Part shown: piece by piece, positions 15,089 to 24,405 of the stretch | How positions within the stretch are numbered: position 1 is the stretch's first letter | Layout of the letters: each line of letters starts with the position of its first letter | NCBI RefSeq assembly: GCF_001693515.2 | Contig: NZ_CP042968.1 | Location: 1,674,001-1,738,000 of the forward strand | Length of the DNA stretch: 64,000 bases | Source: Bradyrhizobium paxllaeri | GTDB lineage: Bacteria > Pseudomonadota > Alphaproteobacteria > Rhizobiales > Xanthobacteraceae | Reading direction: 5' to 3' | Notes under the pieces: model-generated | What the model was told of the DNA's origin: nothing | What the model saw: only the letters and a program-made list of their open reading frames with translations | The model's database searches: none | Program-made: the position numbers and the translations under genes

Positions 15089-17461
15089 CTAAAACTTCAG
15101 ATTGGCAAACGCACGCACACCAAGGCCCGGCATCAGAACCTGATCCTTGGTGTAAGACACCGAATTGCGGATGTCCTCGTTCAGCAAATTGTTGCCGACG
15201 AGACCGACCGTCATTTCCCGCGCGCCGAACCAAGTTGGATCGAGCTTCGTGTTGTAGCTTATTTCGGCCCTCAGGAGATTATAACCGGCCGTCGGGGTCT
15301 CGGCGATCACAGCCACATCGTTCTGTGCGAAGGCGTGCAACAGGTTGACGCGCGCGAACCAGTTTGTGTCGCGGTAGTAGACGCCGCCGCCCAGCCGCTG
15401 CGGCGGAATGCGGGGTACATTGGTGCCGTCGTCGAACGTCGCGCGAACGATGTCATATTGACCTTCGATTCCCCAAAGGCCGTTCCAGACCGGCATCACG
15501 TCGTACTGGAACTGGAACTCGGCGCCGCGAAACGTCGCGTCGCGCTGGGAGTAGATCGCCTGGTTCAGTTCGAGACCTGGACCAAGCTGGCACACACCGT
15601 CCTCGCAAGTATTGCCGGTCAGGCGGCGGAAAATAAAGCCGTTGAACTTTGTGTAATAGCCGGTGAGCTCGAACCGGAATGGTCCCGTCGCCCTCCGCAA
15701 TCCCGCCTCGATCGACTTTGCGGTTTCGATTCCGAGATTGGGATTGCCGATGTCGAAAGTCGCGGTGGCATCGTGGCCGCCGCGCGAAAACAGTTCCGCC
15801 GGCTTTGGCGCGCGCTCGACATACTGCCCGGTGATGCTGGCGACCAGATTCCATGGCAGGTTCTGGATCAGGCCGATGCTGCCGCTCTTCGGGGTGAAGT
15901 TGCGGTTGAATGCCGTCGCGGGGCCGATGGCGTTGGGATCGACGTTGAGGTCGAACGCGTCGGGGACAAAGGCTGGCGCCGTTCCGCTCAGGCTGGCGTT
16001 CTCGATTCGTCCGGCGACTTGCGCCTTGGTGACGTCGCTGAACCTGAACTCGTTGAAGATGTAGCCGGCGACCTTCGTGTTCTTGTTCGGATCGAACAAC
16101 CCGTTGACCGGGCTGCCGGGATCGTCGGGGCTCGGCGCGGTCAGCTTCTGGTGCGATGCCTGAACGCCGACAGCGGTGGTCAGCGCGGCAAAGCGGACGT
16201 TGAATGGCGCAAACTGCACCTCGACGCGGCCTTCCTGTTCCTTGTTGGTAAAAGTCTGCCGCACGCCGAGCGTCGTCAGGTCGGCAGGGTCGGCGAGCCC
16301 GATTTCGTTGTGCTTGTAGTCGGTCGCCCCGGCCCAGAACCGGATCGCGTCGATAGCCGCAGTGTCCGGCCGGTATTCGCCCTTGGTGGTGAACTTTGTC
16401 TGTTCTCCGTCGATCCGGGTCAGGTGTTCGGCGCCGTCGATGCCGGGGATGTGGTAGAGCGCGTTGTGCTGCGTAATCGCCGCGCCAATGAAGCCGCCAT
16501 TGAAAATGTAGGAGCCGCCGACCGATCCGCCGTAGGCCTGCGATGCGGAATTCGGCTGGCGTCCGTTGAATGGCAACGTCGGGTCGGTCAGATACGGATA
16601 GCTCGGGATGGAGTAGTCGCCGGCCTTGCGGCCGAAGGCGTCGGCATGCACCGCGAAGTTTCCTCCGCCCGCATCGAGCAGCACGGCACCATCGGCGCCG
16701 CGATCGACCGAACTCACCGCGGTCCGCGTTTCGGCAGTGACGCAGCCCGGCGATCCGACATTTGCCAGTGGCGCCTTGGTTGGGAGTCCGTAGGTCGGAA
16801 ACGGCGCCGCGCAGGACGGCAAGGCATCCGGAATGCGATTGTTGGTTCCGCTGACCACGCCGCCGATCGCGGTGGAGCCGTAGCGCAGCGTAGCCGGTCC
16901 GCGGATGACCTCGACCTGGTTGGTCGACAGCGGGTCGATCGGAACGAAGTGATCCTCGCCGAGATCGGACGCGCCGTTGCTGCCGATTCCGTTCTCGACG
17001 ATGCCGACGCGGTTGACGTCGAGGCCCCGAATGATCGGCCGGCTGGAGGCGCCGGGTGCAAAGCTCGAGCCGGTGATGCCGGGCTTCGAGAACAGGAGAT
17101 CGCCGAGCGTGCCACCGCCGTTGCGGCGGATTTCCTCGTTGGGCACGACGGTGACGGTTGCGAACTGGTCGGTCACGACAGGCAACACGCCTTGCTGTGG
17201 CGCAGCGGCGGCCGGGGCGGCCTGCGGTTCTGGCGCCGGTTGGCGGTTTTGGCCCGGCGCTGCACGGGCAACGCGTGCCGGCGTTCGCGAGGGCACTACC
17301 GGCTTGCGCCGCGCGATCGGGCTCGGCGCCGTCACGGTGATTTCAGGCAGTGGCGTCGATGCCGGTGGCGTGGCCTGGGCCAGCGCCCCGTCGGCCGTTG
17401 CGCACAGCAATAGCCAGCTTGCTCCACCGAGGTAGAGCGCTCGTTTCTTCTTTGAAGTCAT
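15089..17461 (-). CDS. TonB-dependent outer-membrane receptor, probable zinc (ZnuD-like) importer
   Basis: 790 residues. The signal peptide (basic TSKKKRALYLGG, hydrophobic core, cleavage near ALA-QA at residue about 29) precedes a Pro/Ala/Arg-rich linker to about residue 95. The plug domain contains PNEEIRRNGGGTLGDLL, RPIIRGLDVNRVGIVENG and VEVIRGPATLRYGSTAIGG. The 22-strand barrel ends in the expected aromatic residue (VRAFANLKF). The plug and loops contain GEDHFVPIDP, YHIPGIDGAEH and other His/Asp clusters. It lies 110 bp downstream of a DUF2946 gene on the same strand, beneath a Zur-like palindrome. That context, more than the protein itself, suggests zinc as ligand. Confidence 0.85.
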   Translation of the reverse strand: MTSKKKRALYLGGASWLLLCATADGALAQATPPASTPLPEITVTAPSPIARRKPVVPSRTPARVARAAPGQNRQPAPEPQAAPAAAAPQQGVLPVVTDQFATVTVVPNEEIRRNGGGTLGDLLFSKPGITGSSFAPGASSRPIIRGLDVNRVGIVENGIGSNGASDLGEDHFVPIDPLSTNQVEVIRGPATLRYGSTAIGGVVSGTNNRIPDALPSCAAPFPTYGLPTKAPLANVGSPGCVTAETRTAVSSVDRGADGAVLLDAGGGNFAVHADAFGRKAGDYSIPSYPYLTDPTLPFNGRQPNSASQAYGGSVGGSYIFNGGFIGAAITQHNALYHIPGIDGAEHLTRIDGEQTKFTTKGEYRPDTAAIDAIRFWAGATDYKHNEIGLADPADLTTLGVRQTFTNKEQEGRVEVQFAPFNVRFAALTTAVGVQASHQKLTAPSPDDPGSPVNGLFDPNKNTKVAGYIFNEFRFSDVTKAQVAGRIENASLSGTAPAFVPDAFDLNVDPNAIGPATAFNRNFTPKSGSIGLIQNLPWNLVASITGQYVERAPKPAELFSRGGHDATATFDIGNPNLGIETAKSIEAGLRRATGPFRFELTGYYTKFNGFIFRRLTGNTCEDGVCQLGPGLELNQAIYSQRDATFRGAEFQFQYDVMPVWNGLWGIEGQYDIVRATFDDGTNVPRIPPQRLGGGVYYRDTNWFARVNLLHAFAQNDVAVIAETPTAGYNLLRAEISYNTKLDPTWFGAREMTVGLVGNNLLNEDIRNSVSYTKDQVLMPGLGVRAFANLKF

Positions 17462-17571
17462 TGTCCCGATCCTGATCCCGTCGATATGCGACGGATCGAT
17501 TCCGATTTTCCCTCGGCGGATCGGCCGCGCGGCGCGGCTATCCCCTCGGAAAGTGCGTCAATCAATCGAAG

Positions 17572-17994
17572 TCAGGAGACGGGAGGCGCGCGCGACTGGA
17601 ACGCGGGATGAAGCGAGCCGAGATGCGCGAATTCGGCGCCGGTGGTCAGGTGCAGTAGTTCGACCGCCTCCGGCAGATTCAGCAGCGGCGGCGAGGCGAA
17701 CAGGAAATTATTGGCCAACGAAAGGACGGCGCAGACCGCGCAGAGCTTGGCCGTGTGCTGGTCGTCATCGTGGCCAGCGGGCTGTTGCGGCTGCGTGGAT
17801 TCGGAATGTGCATCCTGCGCGGCGAGGGTCGCGGCAATCGCGAGATCGGCGTCGACCAGCCCGCTCTGAACGGCCGGCGCCGCCTGCGCGGCTTCGGTCC
17901 CGTGAAAATGCCCGAACGACAACGCAAACTGGACCGCGAGCGCAAACAGCGCCAGCCGCGAGCCGTGCTTGAGGTGTTTCCGGAACCAGTTCAC
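17572..17994 (-). CDS. DUF2946-like small membrane/periplasmic protein, His- and Cys-containing
   Basis: About 140 residues. An N-terminal hydrophobic helix (SRLALFALAVQFALSFGHFHG) could be a signal anchor, followed by a segment with HSESTQPQQPAGHDDDQHT and a CAVCAVLSLANNFLF stretch, a layout that fits DUF2946. Histidines and the CxxC could bind metal. I start at GTG 17994 because longer frames add an implausible leader that overlaps the palindrome region. It precedes the TonB receptor on the same strand, so the pair probably forms one operon beginning at the 18042-18060 site. The role of DUF2946 is unknown to me; periplasmic metal handling is inference. Confidence 0.7.
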   Translation of the reverse strand: MNWFRKHLKHGSRLALFALAVQFALSFGHFHGTEAAQAAPAVQSGLVDADLAIAATLAAQDAHSESTQPQQPAGHDDDQHTAKLCAVCAVLSLANNFLFASPPLLNLPEAVELLHLTTGAEFAHLGSLHPAFQSRAPPVS

Positions 17995-18041
17995 GACGCC
18001 TACGCCTTGTCCCCCGGTAGCCCAAAGCATCCCGGCCAACC

Positions 18042-18060
18042 GATGTTACATTATAACATC
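18042..18060 (-). promoter_or_regulatory. Zur-type palindrome upstream of DUF2946 and the TonB receptor
   Basis: GATGTTA-N5-TAACATC, perfect 7-bp arms, 47 bp before GTG 17994. The arms match those at 18204-18227 exactly and resemble known Zur boxes (core ATGTTATA/TATAACAT). Binding by Zur is inference. Confidence 0.75.
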
Positions 18061-18203
18061 GGGAAAGGCGGTGGAGTGTCAATCGTCATCCTTGCTCGTC
18101 CGCCCGGTCGCCCGACAATTCAATCGGGTGTGGGATTTGTGCAACAGCGACGTTCCTGCTCGCGAAGATTTCCGGGCATCGGTTGACAAGAGTCTCGAAG
18201 GTG

Positions 18204-18227
18204 GATGTTATGTTATAACATAACATC
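18204..18227 (+). promoter_or_regulatory. 24-bp perfect Zur-type palindrome upstream of the CobW GTPase
   Basis: The half-site GATGTTATGTTA is followed directly by its exact reverse complement TAACATAACATC. It contains the inner ATGTTATAACAT and two overlapping GTTA/TAAC pairs, as expected for tandem Zur dimers. It lies 66 bp before ATG 18293. Confidence 0.8.
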
Positions 18228-18292
18228 GATGGACCCAATGCGTCGTCTCTCCCGGTTAGGGCCCCGCAAGCTGAAGAGGCTTTTTGATCTCC

Positions 18293-19498
18293 ATGCGCAA
18301 ACTCCCCGTCACCGTCTTGTCCGGCTTCCTCGGGGCTGGAAAGACAACTTTGCTCAATCACGTGCTCAACAATCGCCAGGGCCTGAAGGTGGCGGTGATT
18401 GTGAACGACATGAGCGAGGTCAACATCGATGCCGACCTGGTTCGAGATGGCGGTGCGAACCTCTCTAGGACGGACGAAAAGCTGGTCGAGATGACCAACG
18501 GCTGCATCTGCTGCACGCTGCGCGACGACCTGCTCAAGGAAGTGCGCGCGTTGGCAGAGAGTGAGCGGTTCGATTACCTGCTGATCGAGTCGACCGGCAT
18601 TTCCGAGCCGCTGCCGGTGGCTGCGACCTTCGACTTTCGCTCGGAGGAGGGTGAAAGCCTGTCCGACGTGTCTAGGCTCGATACGATGGTCACGGTCGTC
18701 GATGCCGTCAACCTGCTGAAAAACTATTCGTCTACCGTTTTCTTGAAGGATCGCGGCGAGTGGCTCGAAGGCGACAGGCGCACACTGGTCGATCTGCTGG
18801 TCGAGCAGATCGAATTTGCCGATGTGATCGTGCTCAACAAGATCGATGCTGCTTCGCAGGGAGAACGCGACGCCGCCCGAATGATTGTCCGATCTCTGAA
18901 TTCCGAGGCCGATATCATCGAGACCAATTTCTCCAATGCGCCGCTGGAGCGCATTCTCGATACCGGTCGCTTCGACTTTGAACGCGCACAGCAACACCCG
19001 TTGTGGTTCAAGGAGCTCTATGGGTTTGCAGACCATAAGCCCGAGTCCGAAGAATATGGCGTCAAGCATTTCGTCTATCGCGCGCGCCGGCCGTTCGACC
19101 CCGCGAAATTTCATCAATTCCTGAATGAAAGCTGGCCGGGCGTCATCCGCGCCAAGGGACATTTCTGGATTGCAACTCGCCCGCAATGGCTTGGTGAGCT
19201 GAGCCAGGCCGGCGCGATCGTCAGAACCGAGGGGCTGGGATTCTGGTGGGCGAACGTGCCGGCAGATCGCTGGCCGAACGATCCGTTCTGGCGACAATCA
19301 CTGAAGCAGAACTGGAGCGAGGTTTATGGCGATCGCCGGCAGGAGATCGTCTTCATCGGCACGAACATGGATCAGGACGCGATAACGGCGCGACTTGATG
19401 CGTGCCTTGTTTCGGGAAAACCGGGAATGCGAATTGCGGAATGGTCCGGGCTCGTCGATCCATTCCCGAAATGGCGGCGCGCGGACGAGGCTGCATAG
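18293..19498 (+). CDS. COG0523 (CobW/ZigA-like) GTPase, predicted zinc metallochaperone
   Basis: 401 residues. The G1 loop is GFLGAGKTT (11-19), the metal-binding CxCC is GCICCTL (Cys71, Cys73, Cys74), ESTGISEP follows, and LNKID gives nucleotide specificity. The C-terminal CobW_C domain starts near residue 260 ([13 protein letters not shown]). Unlike many COG0523 zinc chaperones it lacks a long His-rich insert. These GTPases deliver metal to client enzymes when zinc is scarce; the client is not known. ATG 18293 is used in place of TTG 18284. A 24-bp Zur-like palindrome precedes it, and it is divergent from the zinc receptor operon. Confidence 0.88.
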   Translation: MRKLPVTVLSGFLGAGKTTLLNHVLNNRQGLKVAVIVNDMSEVNIDADLVRDGGANLSRTDEKLVEMTNGCICCTLRDDLLKEVRALAESERFDYLLIESTGISEPLPVAATFDFRSEEGESLSDVSRLDTMVTVVDAVNLLKNYSSTVFLKDRGEWLEGDRRTLVDLLVEQIEFADVIVLNKIDAASQGERDAARMIVRSLNSEADIIETNFSNAPLERILDTGRFDFERAQQHPLWFKELYGFADHKPESEEYGVKHFVYRARRPFDPAKFHQFLNESWPGVIRAKGHFWIATRPQWLGELSQAGAIVRTEGLGFWWANVPADRWPNDPFWRQSLKQNWSEVYGDRRQEIVFIGTNMDQDAITARLDACLVSGKPGMRIAEWSGLVDPFPKWRRADEAA

Positions 19499-19524
19499 AG
19501 CGATCTATGTGCTCGGCGCCGCGC

Positions 19525-21588
19525 TCACCGCCCCTCGCGCAACCAGGTCGCCGCGAACGCACCGAGCAATAGCAACAGCCCGACGAGGCCAGCGAACATC
19601 GGCAGCACGCCGACGCCCTTGACGACGCTGGCGTCGCGCATCTTGACGCCCATCCAGCCGTCGCCGTGGAAGATGCCGGAAGCGCGGACCGGCACGACGC
19701 GGGGGAGGTCGACGCTTCCGCCGTCGGCCACGCGGCGCGCATCGCCGCCGGTCGCCTGCGTCAGCGGCTTGAGCATCTCGATGGTCGACGTGACTTCCGA
19801 AAATTCCTTCGGATTGGTCGGCCCCACATTAATCAGCGCTTTCAGCGCGCCGTCGGTTGCCTGCCACAGGCCGAGTTCGTTGGCGGGAAGGGTGGAGCGC
19901 CAGGTGCCGGGCTCGCTTGCGGTCAGCGTGAGTTCCTTGGTGGCGCCGCTCGGCGAGGTCACCGTCACCGGCGGCACGTTGTCGGCCATGGTCTGGCGCA
20001 GCACCACGAGGTCCTTGCCCTGGATCTGCAGGCGCAACGCTTCCTCGTCCAGATCCGGCTGCTTCATCAGCCAGTGCGAGGTCCGGCGCAACAGATCCAG
20101 ATGCGGTCCACCGCCTTCGTAGCCGCGTGCCCACAGCCAGATGTGGTCCGTCAGCAGTAGCGCAACGCGGCCTTCGCCGAAGCGCGACAGCAGCAGCAGC
20201 GGCTTGCCGTCGGCGCCGGTCATGACAGGCGCGCCGATCGCGTTGCGTGTTTCTACGGTGCGGAAGAAGCGGCTCCAGCGCGGCGGCTCGCTGGCGGAGC
20301 CTTCGAGGCCGCGCGTCACCGGATGACGCTTACCGGCGTCGCTCAGGTGCGCGTAGAACGGTTTTTCGCTGACGCCGACCGGCTCGGCCGGCAGCACCGT
20401 GTCCAGCGGCGTACGCCAGATGCTGGTGGTGGAGGCGTAGTCCGGCCCTGCCGATACCAGCACCGCTCCGCCGGCGCGGACATAGCGCGCGATGTTGTCG
20501 AAATAGGCGATCGGCAGCACGCCCTGGCGGGCGTAGCGGTCGAAGATGATCAACTGGAATTCGTTGATCTTCTGCTGGAACAGTTCGCGGGTCGGAAACG
20601 CGATCAGCGACAATTCGTTGATCGGCGTGCCGTCCTGTTTCTCCGGCGGACGCAGGATCGTGAAATGCACGAGATCGATGCTGGCGTCCGACTTCAGGAG
20701 ATTGCGCCAGGTACGTTCGCCGGAATGCGGCTCGCCGGATACGAGTAGCACGCGGAGCTTGTCGCGCACGCCTTCGATCGCGACCACGGCGCGGTTGTTG
20801 ACCAGCGTCAGTTCGTTCTCGAGCGGCGAAGCCTCGATCTCGACGATGTTCGCGCCGGCATGCTTGATGTCGACTTCGACATTGGCGGTCTGGCCGCTGA
20901 CGAGATTGCGCTCATTGATCACCTCGCCGTCGCGGCGCACCACGATCTTCGCGCGCTGGCCGGTGACGCCCTGGTCGTCGAGCCGGTAGGTGATGGTCTG
21001 GGGCTGTCCGACGATGCCGAAGCGCGGCGCGGCCGAGATCGCGATGCGGCGATCGCGCTCGTCCTTGCGCCCGGTGACGAGCGCGTGCACCGGCGCCTGG
21101 AAGCCGAGCGCGGCGGCGTTGGCGGGAATGTCATGCACCCGGCCGTCGGTGATCAGGAACGCGCCGGCGACGCGGTCGACCGGAACGTCCGACAGCGCCG
21201 AGGACAGCGCGCCGAACAATTTGGTGCCGTCGGTCTCGCCGTCGGCCTGTCCGGCGTCGACGACGCGCACTTCCAGGCCCTTGATCTTCTTCAGCGTGTC
21301 GACGAGGGCTTCCTGTGCCTTCGCCGTCTCCTGGTTGCGGGTGCCGAAATTCTGGCTCGGGCTCTTGTCGACCACGACGGCGGCCACCGATGACAGCGGC
21401 TCGCGTTCCTCGCGCGTGAAGGAGGGATTGGCGAGCGCGAGCAGGATCAGCGCCAGTGCCGCCACGCGAACCGCAGCGCCGCGTGCGCGGCCGAGCAGCA
21501 ACAGCGCCGCGATCGCGACGATCGCGGCCAGCGCGACCCAGAGCACGATGGTCGGAACGAGGGGGGTGAACGCGATACCGTAGTTCAT
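19525..21588 (-). CDS. Large membrane-anchored protein of the MoxR operon with glutamine-amidotransferase-like fold
   Basis: 687 residues. Two transmembrane helices lie at residues about 10-55 and one at the C-terminus (GVGVLPMFAGLVGLLLLLGA). Between them is a mostly periplasmic or cytoplasmic body of unclear fold with VWA-like beginnings (VAAVVVDKSPSQN) and a segment LRVLLVSGEPHSGERTWRNL plus FDRYARQGVLPIAYFDNIARY, similar to the GATase1-like domain seen in related proteins. The classical VWA MIDAS motif DxSxS appears as DKSPS. It is the last gene of the operon, 3 bp behind the DUF4159 gene. Function unknown. Confidence 0.7.
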   Translation of the reverse strand: MNYGIAFTPLVPTIVLWVALAAIVAIAALLLLGRARGAAVRVAALALILLALANPSFTREEREPLSSVAAVVVDKSPSQNFGTRNQETAKAQEALVDTLKKIKGLEVRVVDAGQADGETDGTKLFGALSSALSDVPVDRVAGAFLITDGRVHDIPANAAALGFQAPVHALVTGRKDERDRRIAISAAPRFGIVGQPQTITYRLDDQGVTGQRAKIVVRRDGEVINERNLVSGQTANVEVDIKHAGANIVEIEASPLENELTLVNNRAVVAIEGVRDKLRVLLVSGEPHSGERTWRNLLKSDASIDLVHFTILRPPEKQDGTPINELSLIAFPTRELFQQKINEFQLIIFDRYARQGVLPIAYFDNIARYVRAGGAVLVSAGPDYASTTSIWRTPLDTVLPAEPVGVSEKPFYAHLSDAGKRHPVTRGLEGSASEPPRWSRFFRTVETRNAIGAPVMTGADGKPLLLLSRFGEGRVALLLTDHIWLWARGYEGGGPHLDLLRRTSHWLMKQPDLDEEALRLQIQGKDLVVLRQTMADNVPPVTVTSPSGATKELTLTASEPGTWRSTLPANELGLWQATDGALKALINVGPTNPKEFSEVTSTIEMLKPLTQATGGDARRVADGGSVDLPRVVPVRASGIFHGDGWMGVKMRDASVVKGVGVLPMFAGLVGLLLLLGAFAATWLREGR

Positions 21589-21591
21589 GCT

Positions 21592-24405
21592 CTATTGCCC
21601 CAGCCGTTCGATCAGAGCGGGTGCATGGACTTGATCAGCCTTGTAGTTGCCGGTCAGCGTATACATCACGATGTTGACGCCGGAGCGGAAGGCGAATTCG
21701 CGCTGCCGCGGCTCGTTCGGCGTCAGCGGCAGCATGGCCTGCCCGTCGGGGCGATGCGCCCAGGCGCCGGCGAGATCGTTCGAGGTGATGATGATGGGCG
21801 ATACGCCGTCGCCGCCGCGCGCCGGGCGCGAGGCCGCGTCGTCGTCATCCTCGCGCGGCAGGGTCTCGACCCAGGTCTGGCCCGAGGTGAAGCGGCCGGG
21901 GAAGTCACGCAGCAGGTAAAACGTCTTGGTCAGCACGTGCTCGCGCGGCACCGGCTCCAGTTCGGGGACGTCGAGGGAGGAGAGAATTTCGCGCAAGGTG
22001 CGCATGCCCGGCGTCTGCGACGCGCCGTTCTCGCCGGGCGGCGCCTCGATTGCATCGCGAGTGTCGAACAGCACGGTGCCGCCCTGTTTCATGTAGGCGT
22101 CGATGCGGTTGATGGCATCCTGCGGCGGCTTCGGCGCGCCCGGCACCACCGGCCAGTAGATCAGCGGAAAGAACGCCAGTTCATCGCGCGCGGGATCGAC
22201 GCCGACGGGATCGCCGGCCTCCAGCGCCGTGCGCTGCGCCAGGAACAGGGTCAGCCCGGCCATGCCGGCCTTGACGATGGAATCGACATCGGCATTTCCG
22301 GTGACGACATAGGCGAGGCGCGTCTGCGACACCGACTTGATGGCGAAGTCATCGTTGCCCTGGGCGCGCGTCGGCGAAGGCGTGATCGGGGCTGCGGCCA
22401 GGATCGCGGCCAGCAGAACCGTGGCAGCCGCCGTGCGCCGCCGCCACAGCGCGGCAAGACCGGCGCCCAGCATCGCCACCACGACCGCGTCGATCAGGAA
22501 CAGCACCAGCGACGACGACAGCAGGATGCCGCGCAGATCGCGCGGTTCGGCATTGGTGTAGCTGGCGCGCTGCGCACGCAAGGAAGCTGTATCGAGCGGC
22601 GCGATGCGATCGGCCGCGGCCAGCGTGTTGACCGCAATCGGGCCGTCGGCCGGGCCGTAGAAGCCCGGCGGATGTTCGGCCGTGGCGCGGTCGCGATAAT
22701 CCGCCGGCATCGGCTTTGCGGTCGAGGGCGGCGGTCCGAAGGCGCCGAAACCGTCGAGGGTGCGCAGCGGCGCAACCGTCTCGACATTGGTCGCCTCGCT
22801 CGCAACGCCGGCACCGGGCTTCGATGTATAGCCGGACATGTCGACCAGCCGCCGCAGCATTTCGACGAAGCTGCCGGACATCGGCAGGTCCGACCAGCGC
22901 GAGTCGGCGCCGACATGGAACAGGCTGACGATGCCTCTGCCGCGATGCTCGCCGGTCACCAGCGGCGTGCCGTCTTCCAGCGACGCCCAGGTCTTGGTGG
23001 CGAGCACCGCATCCGGCTCGGCCAGAACCTGCCGGTTGACGGTGATGTCCTTCGGCACTGTGAGGCCCGCGAACGGGCCGTCGGCGGCGAAGGAGGCCAG
23101 ATGCTGCGGCTTTTCCCAGGTCAGGCTGCCGCCGAGGATGCGGCCGCCGCGACGCAATTTCACCGGCACCAGATCGTCATCGGCCTGCGCCAGGCGGGGG
23201 CCCGCGAAACGCACCAGCACGCCGCCCTGATCGATCCATGCATTCAGCCGCTCGCGGATCTCCGGCGACAGCGTGCCGACATCGGCGAGCACGATCATCG
23301 GCAAACGCTGATCGAGGAATTGCGCGATCACCTGCTGCGCCGCGCCACGGTCGCCGAGTCGCACGTCGGCGAACGGCGACAACGCGCGCGTCAGATAGAA
23401 GGTCGATGCCAGCAGCGGCTGGGCGGTATCGCTGGTCGCGCCGGTGACGACGCCGACGGCGCGCCGCCGCCAACGCTTGTCGAGCAGTTGCACGGCGCCG
23501 GCCGATCGCTCGCCCGATATTTCCAGCCGCGAAATGTCGTTGCGCAGCTCGACGGGCAGATCGAACGCGGCTTCGCTCTCGCGATCCTGCATGCCGAAGG
23601 CGTAGCGCGCCTCACCGATCGGCGAGCCCTTGGCGTCGATCGCCCGAACCACGCCGGCCGCGACGCCGCCGGTGGTGCGCAGCACCTTGACCGTCATCTT
23701 CGCCGCGGCGTTTTCGGCGGCGACCAGCGCCTGCGCCGGGGCCGCGCCGCCCTCGAACACCGTCAGCTTGCGGTCGCCGAGCGTCTTGGCGAGATTTTCG
23801 ACGAACTCGCTGCCGCGCCCGGTATCGACGCCGTCGGACAGCCACGCGATCTCGGCATCGCCGGTGGCCTTCAGGAAGCGGTCGAGCGAGGCGAGCGTGT
23901 CGACGCGATCGACCGAATAGGGCTTTGGCGAAATCTGGCGCAGCGCAACGCGCGCGGTACCGGCCGGCATCAGCGTGATGTCGCGTGCGGGCTCGGAGAG
24001 CGGAACCAGCGCCACGCCGCGGCGATCGTTGTCGGCGTTGGCGATCAGTTCGTCAGCGGCCTTGACCCGCGTCTCCCAGCTTGCCGCCGCGCTCCAGCCG
24101 TCGTCGAGCAGGATCACCAATGGCGCGTTGCTGCCGCCGACCCCGGTCTGCGGATTCCAGATCGGGCCTGCGGCGGCGAGAATGACCAGCGCGGCGGCGG
24201 CGAGGCGCAGCAAGGTCAGCCACCATGGCGTTCGCGACGGGGTTTCTTCCCTCGGCTTGATGTCGAACAACAGCCGCGTCGGCGGAAATTCGATCCGCCG
24301 TGGCCGCGGCGGCATCACGCGCAGCAGCCACCACAATACCGGCAGGCTCAACAGGCCCAGCAGCAGCAGCGGTTGCGCAAAGGTTAGGGGGAGCCCTGCG
24401 ATCAT
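21592..24405 (-). CDS. BatA N-terminal domain / DUF4159 membrane protein
   Basis: 937 residues. Two N-terminal helices with the BatA-type MPPRPRRIEFPPTRLLFDIK between them (about 10-85) are followed by a VWA-like region (LVILLDDGWSAAASWETR), a long body, another membrane pair near residues 630-690, and the C-terminal DUF4159 domain (LAYVVTGNADVDSIVKAG ... FFPLIYWPV). The middle MIDAS-like motif reads DDGWS, so metal binding may be lost. It overlaps the DUF58 gene by 4 bp (ATGA) and precedes the last operon gene by 3 bp. Such proteins are predicted partners of MoxR ATPases; their role is unsettled. Confidence 0.8.
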   Translation of the reverse strand: MIAGLPLTFAQPLLLLGLLSLPVLWWLLRVMPPRPRRIEFPPTRLLFDIKPREETPSRTPWWLTLLRLAAAALVILAAAGPIWNPQTGVGGSNAPLVILLDDGWSAAASWETRVKAADELIANADNDRRGVALVPLSEPARDITLMPAGTARVALRQISPKPYSVDRVDTLASLDRFLKATGDAEIAWLSDGVDTGRGSEFVENLAKTLGDRKLTVFEGGAAPAQALVAAENAAAKMTVKVLRTTGGVAAGVVRAIDAKGSPIGEARYAFGMQDRESEAAFDLPVELRNDISRLEISGERSAGAVQLLDKRWRRRAVGVVTGATSDTAQPLLASTFYLTRALSPFADVRLGDRGAAQQVIAQFLDQRLPMIVLADVGTLSPEIRERLNAWIDQGGVLVRFAGPRLAQADDDLVPVKLRRGGRILGGSLTWEKPQHLASFAADGPFAGLTVPKDITVNRQVLAEPDAVLATKTWASLEDGTPLVTGEHRGRGIVSLFHVGADSRWSDLPMSGSFVEMLRRLVDMSGYTSKPGAGVASEATNVETVAPLRTLDGFGAFGPPPSTAKPMPADYRDRATAEHPPGFYGPADGPIAVNTLAAADRIAPLDTASLRAQRASYTNAEPRDLRGILLSSSLVLFLIDAVVVAMLGAGLAALWRRRTAAATVLLAAILAAAPITPSPTRAQGNDDFAIKSVSQTRLAYVVTGNADVDSIVKAGMAGLTLFLAQRTALEAGDPVGVDPARDELAFFPLIYWPVVPGAPKPPQDAINRIDAYMKQGGTVLFDTRDAIEAPPGENGASQTPGMRTLREILSSLDVPELEPVPREHVLTKTFYLLRDFPGRFTSGQTWVETLPREDDDDAASRPARGGDGVSPIIITSNDLAGAWAHRPDGQAMLPLTPNEPRQREFAFRSGVNIVMYTLTGNYKADQVHAPALIERLGQ

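Noticed and set aside
15335..17413. A 692-codon plus-strand open frame opposite the TonB receptor
   Set aside because: Antisense artefact; the receptor has signal peptide, plug and barrel.
21595..24387. A 930-codon plus-strand open frame opposite the DUF4159 gene
   Set aside because: It is the high-GC antisense shadow: composition is dominated by Arg, Gly, Gln and Ala without domains, and the minus-strand gene has clear domains and operon overlaps.
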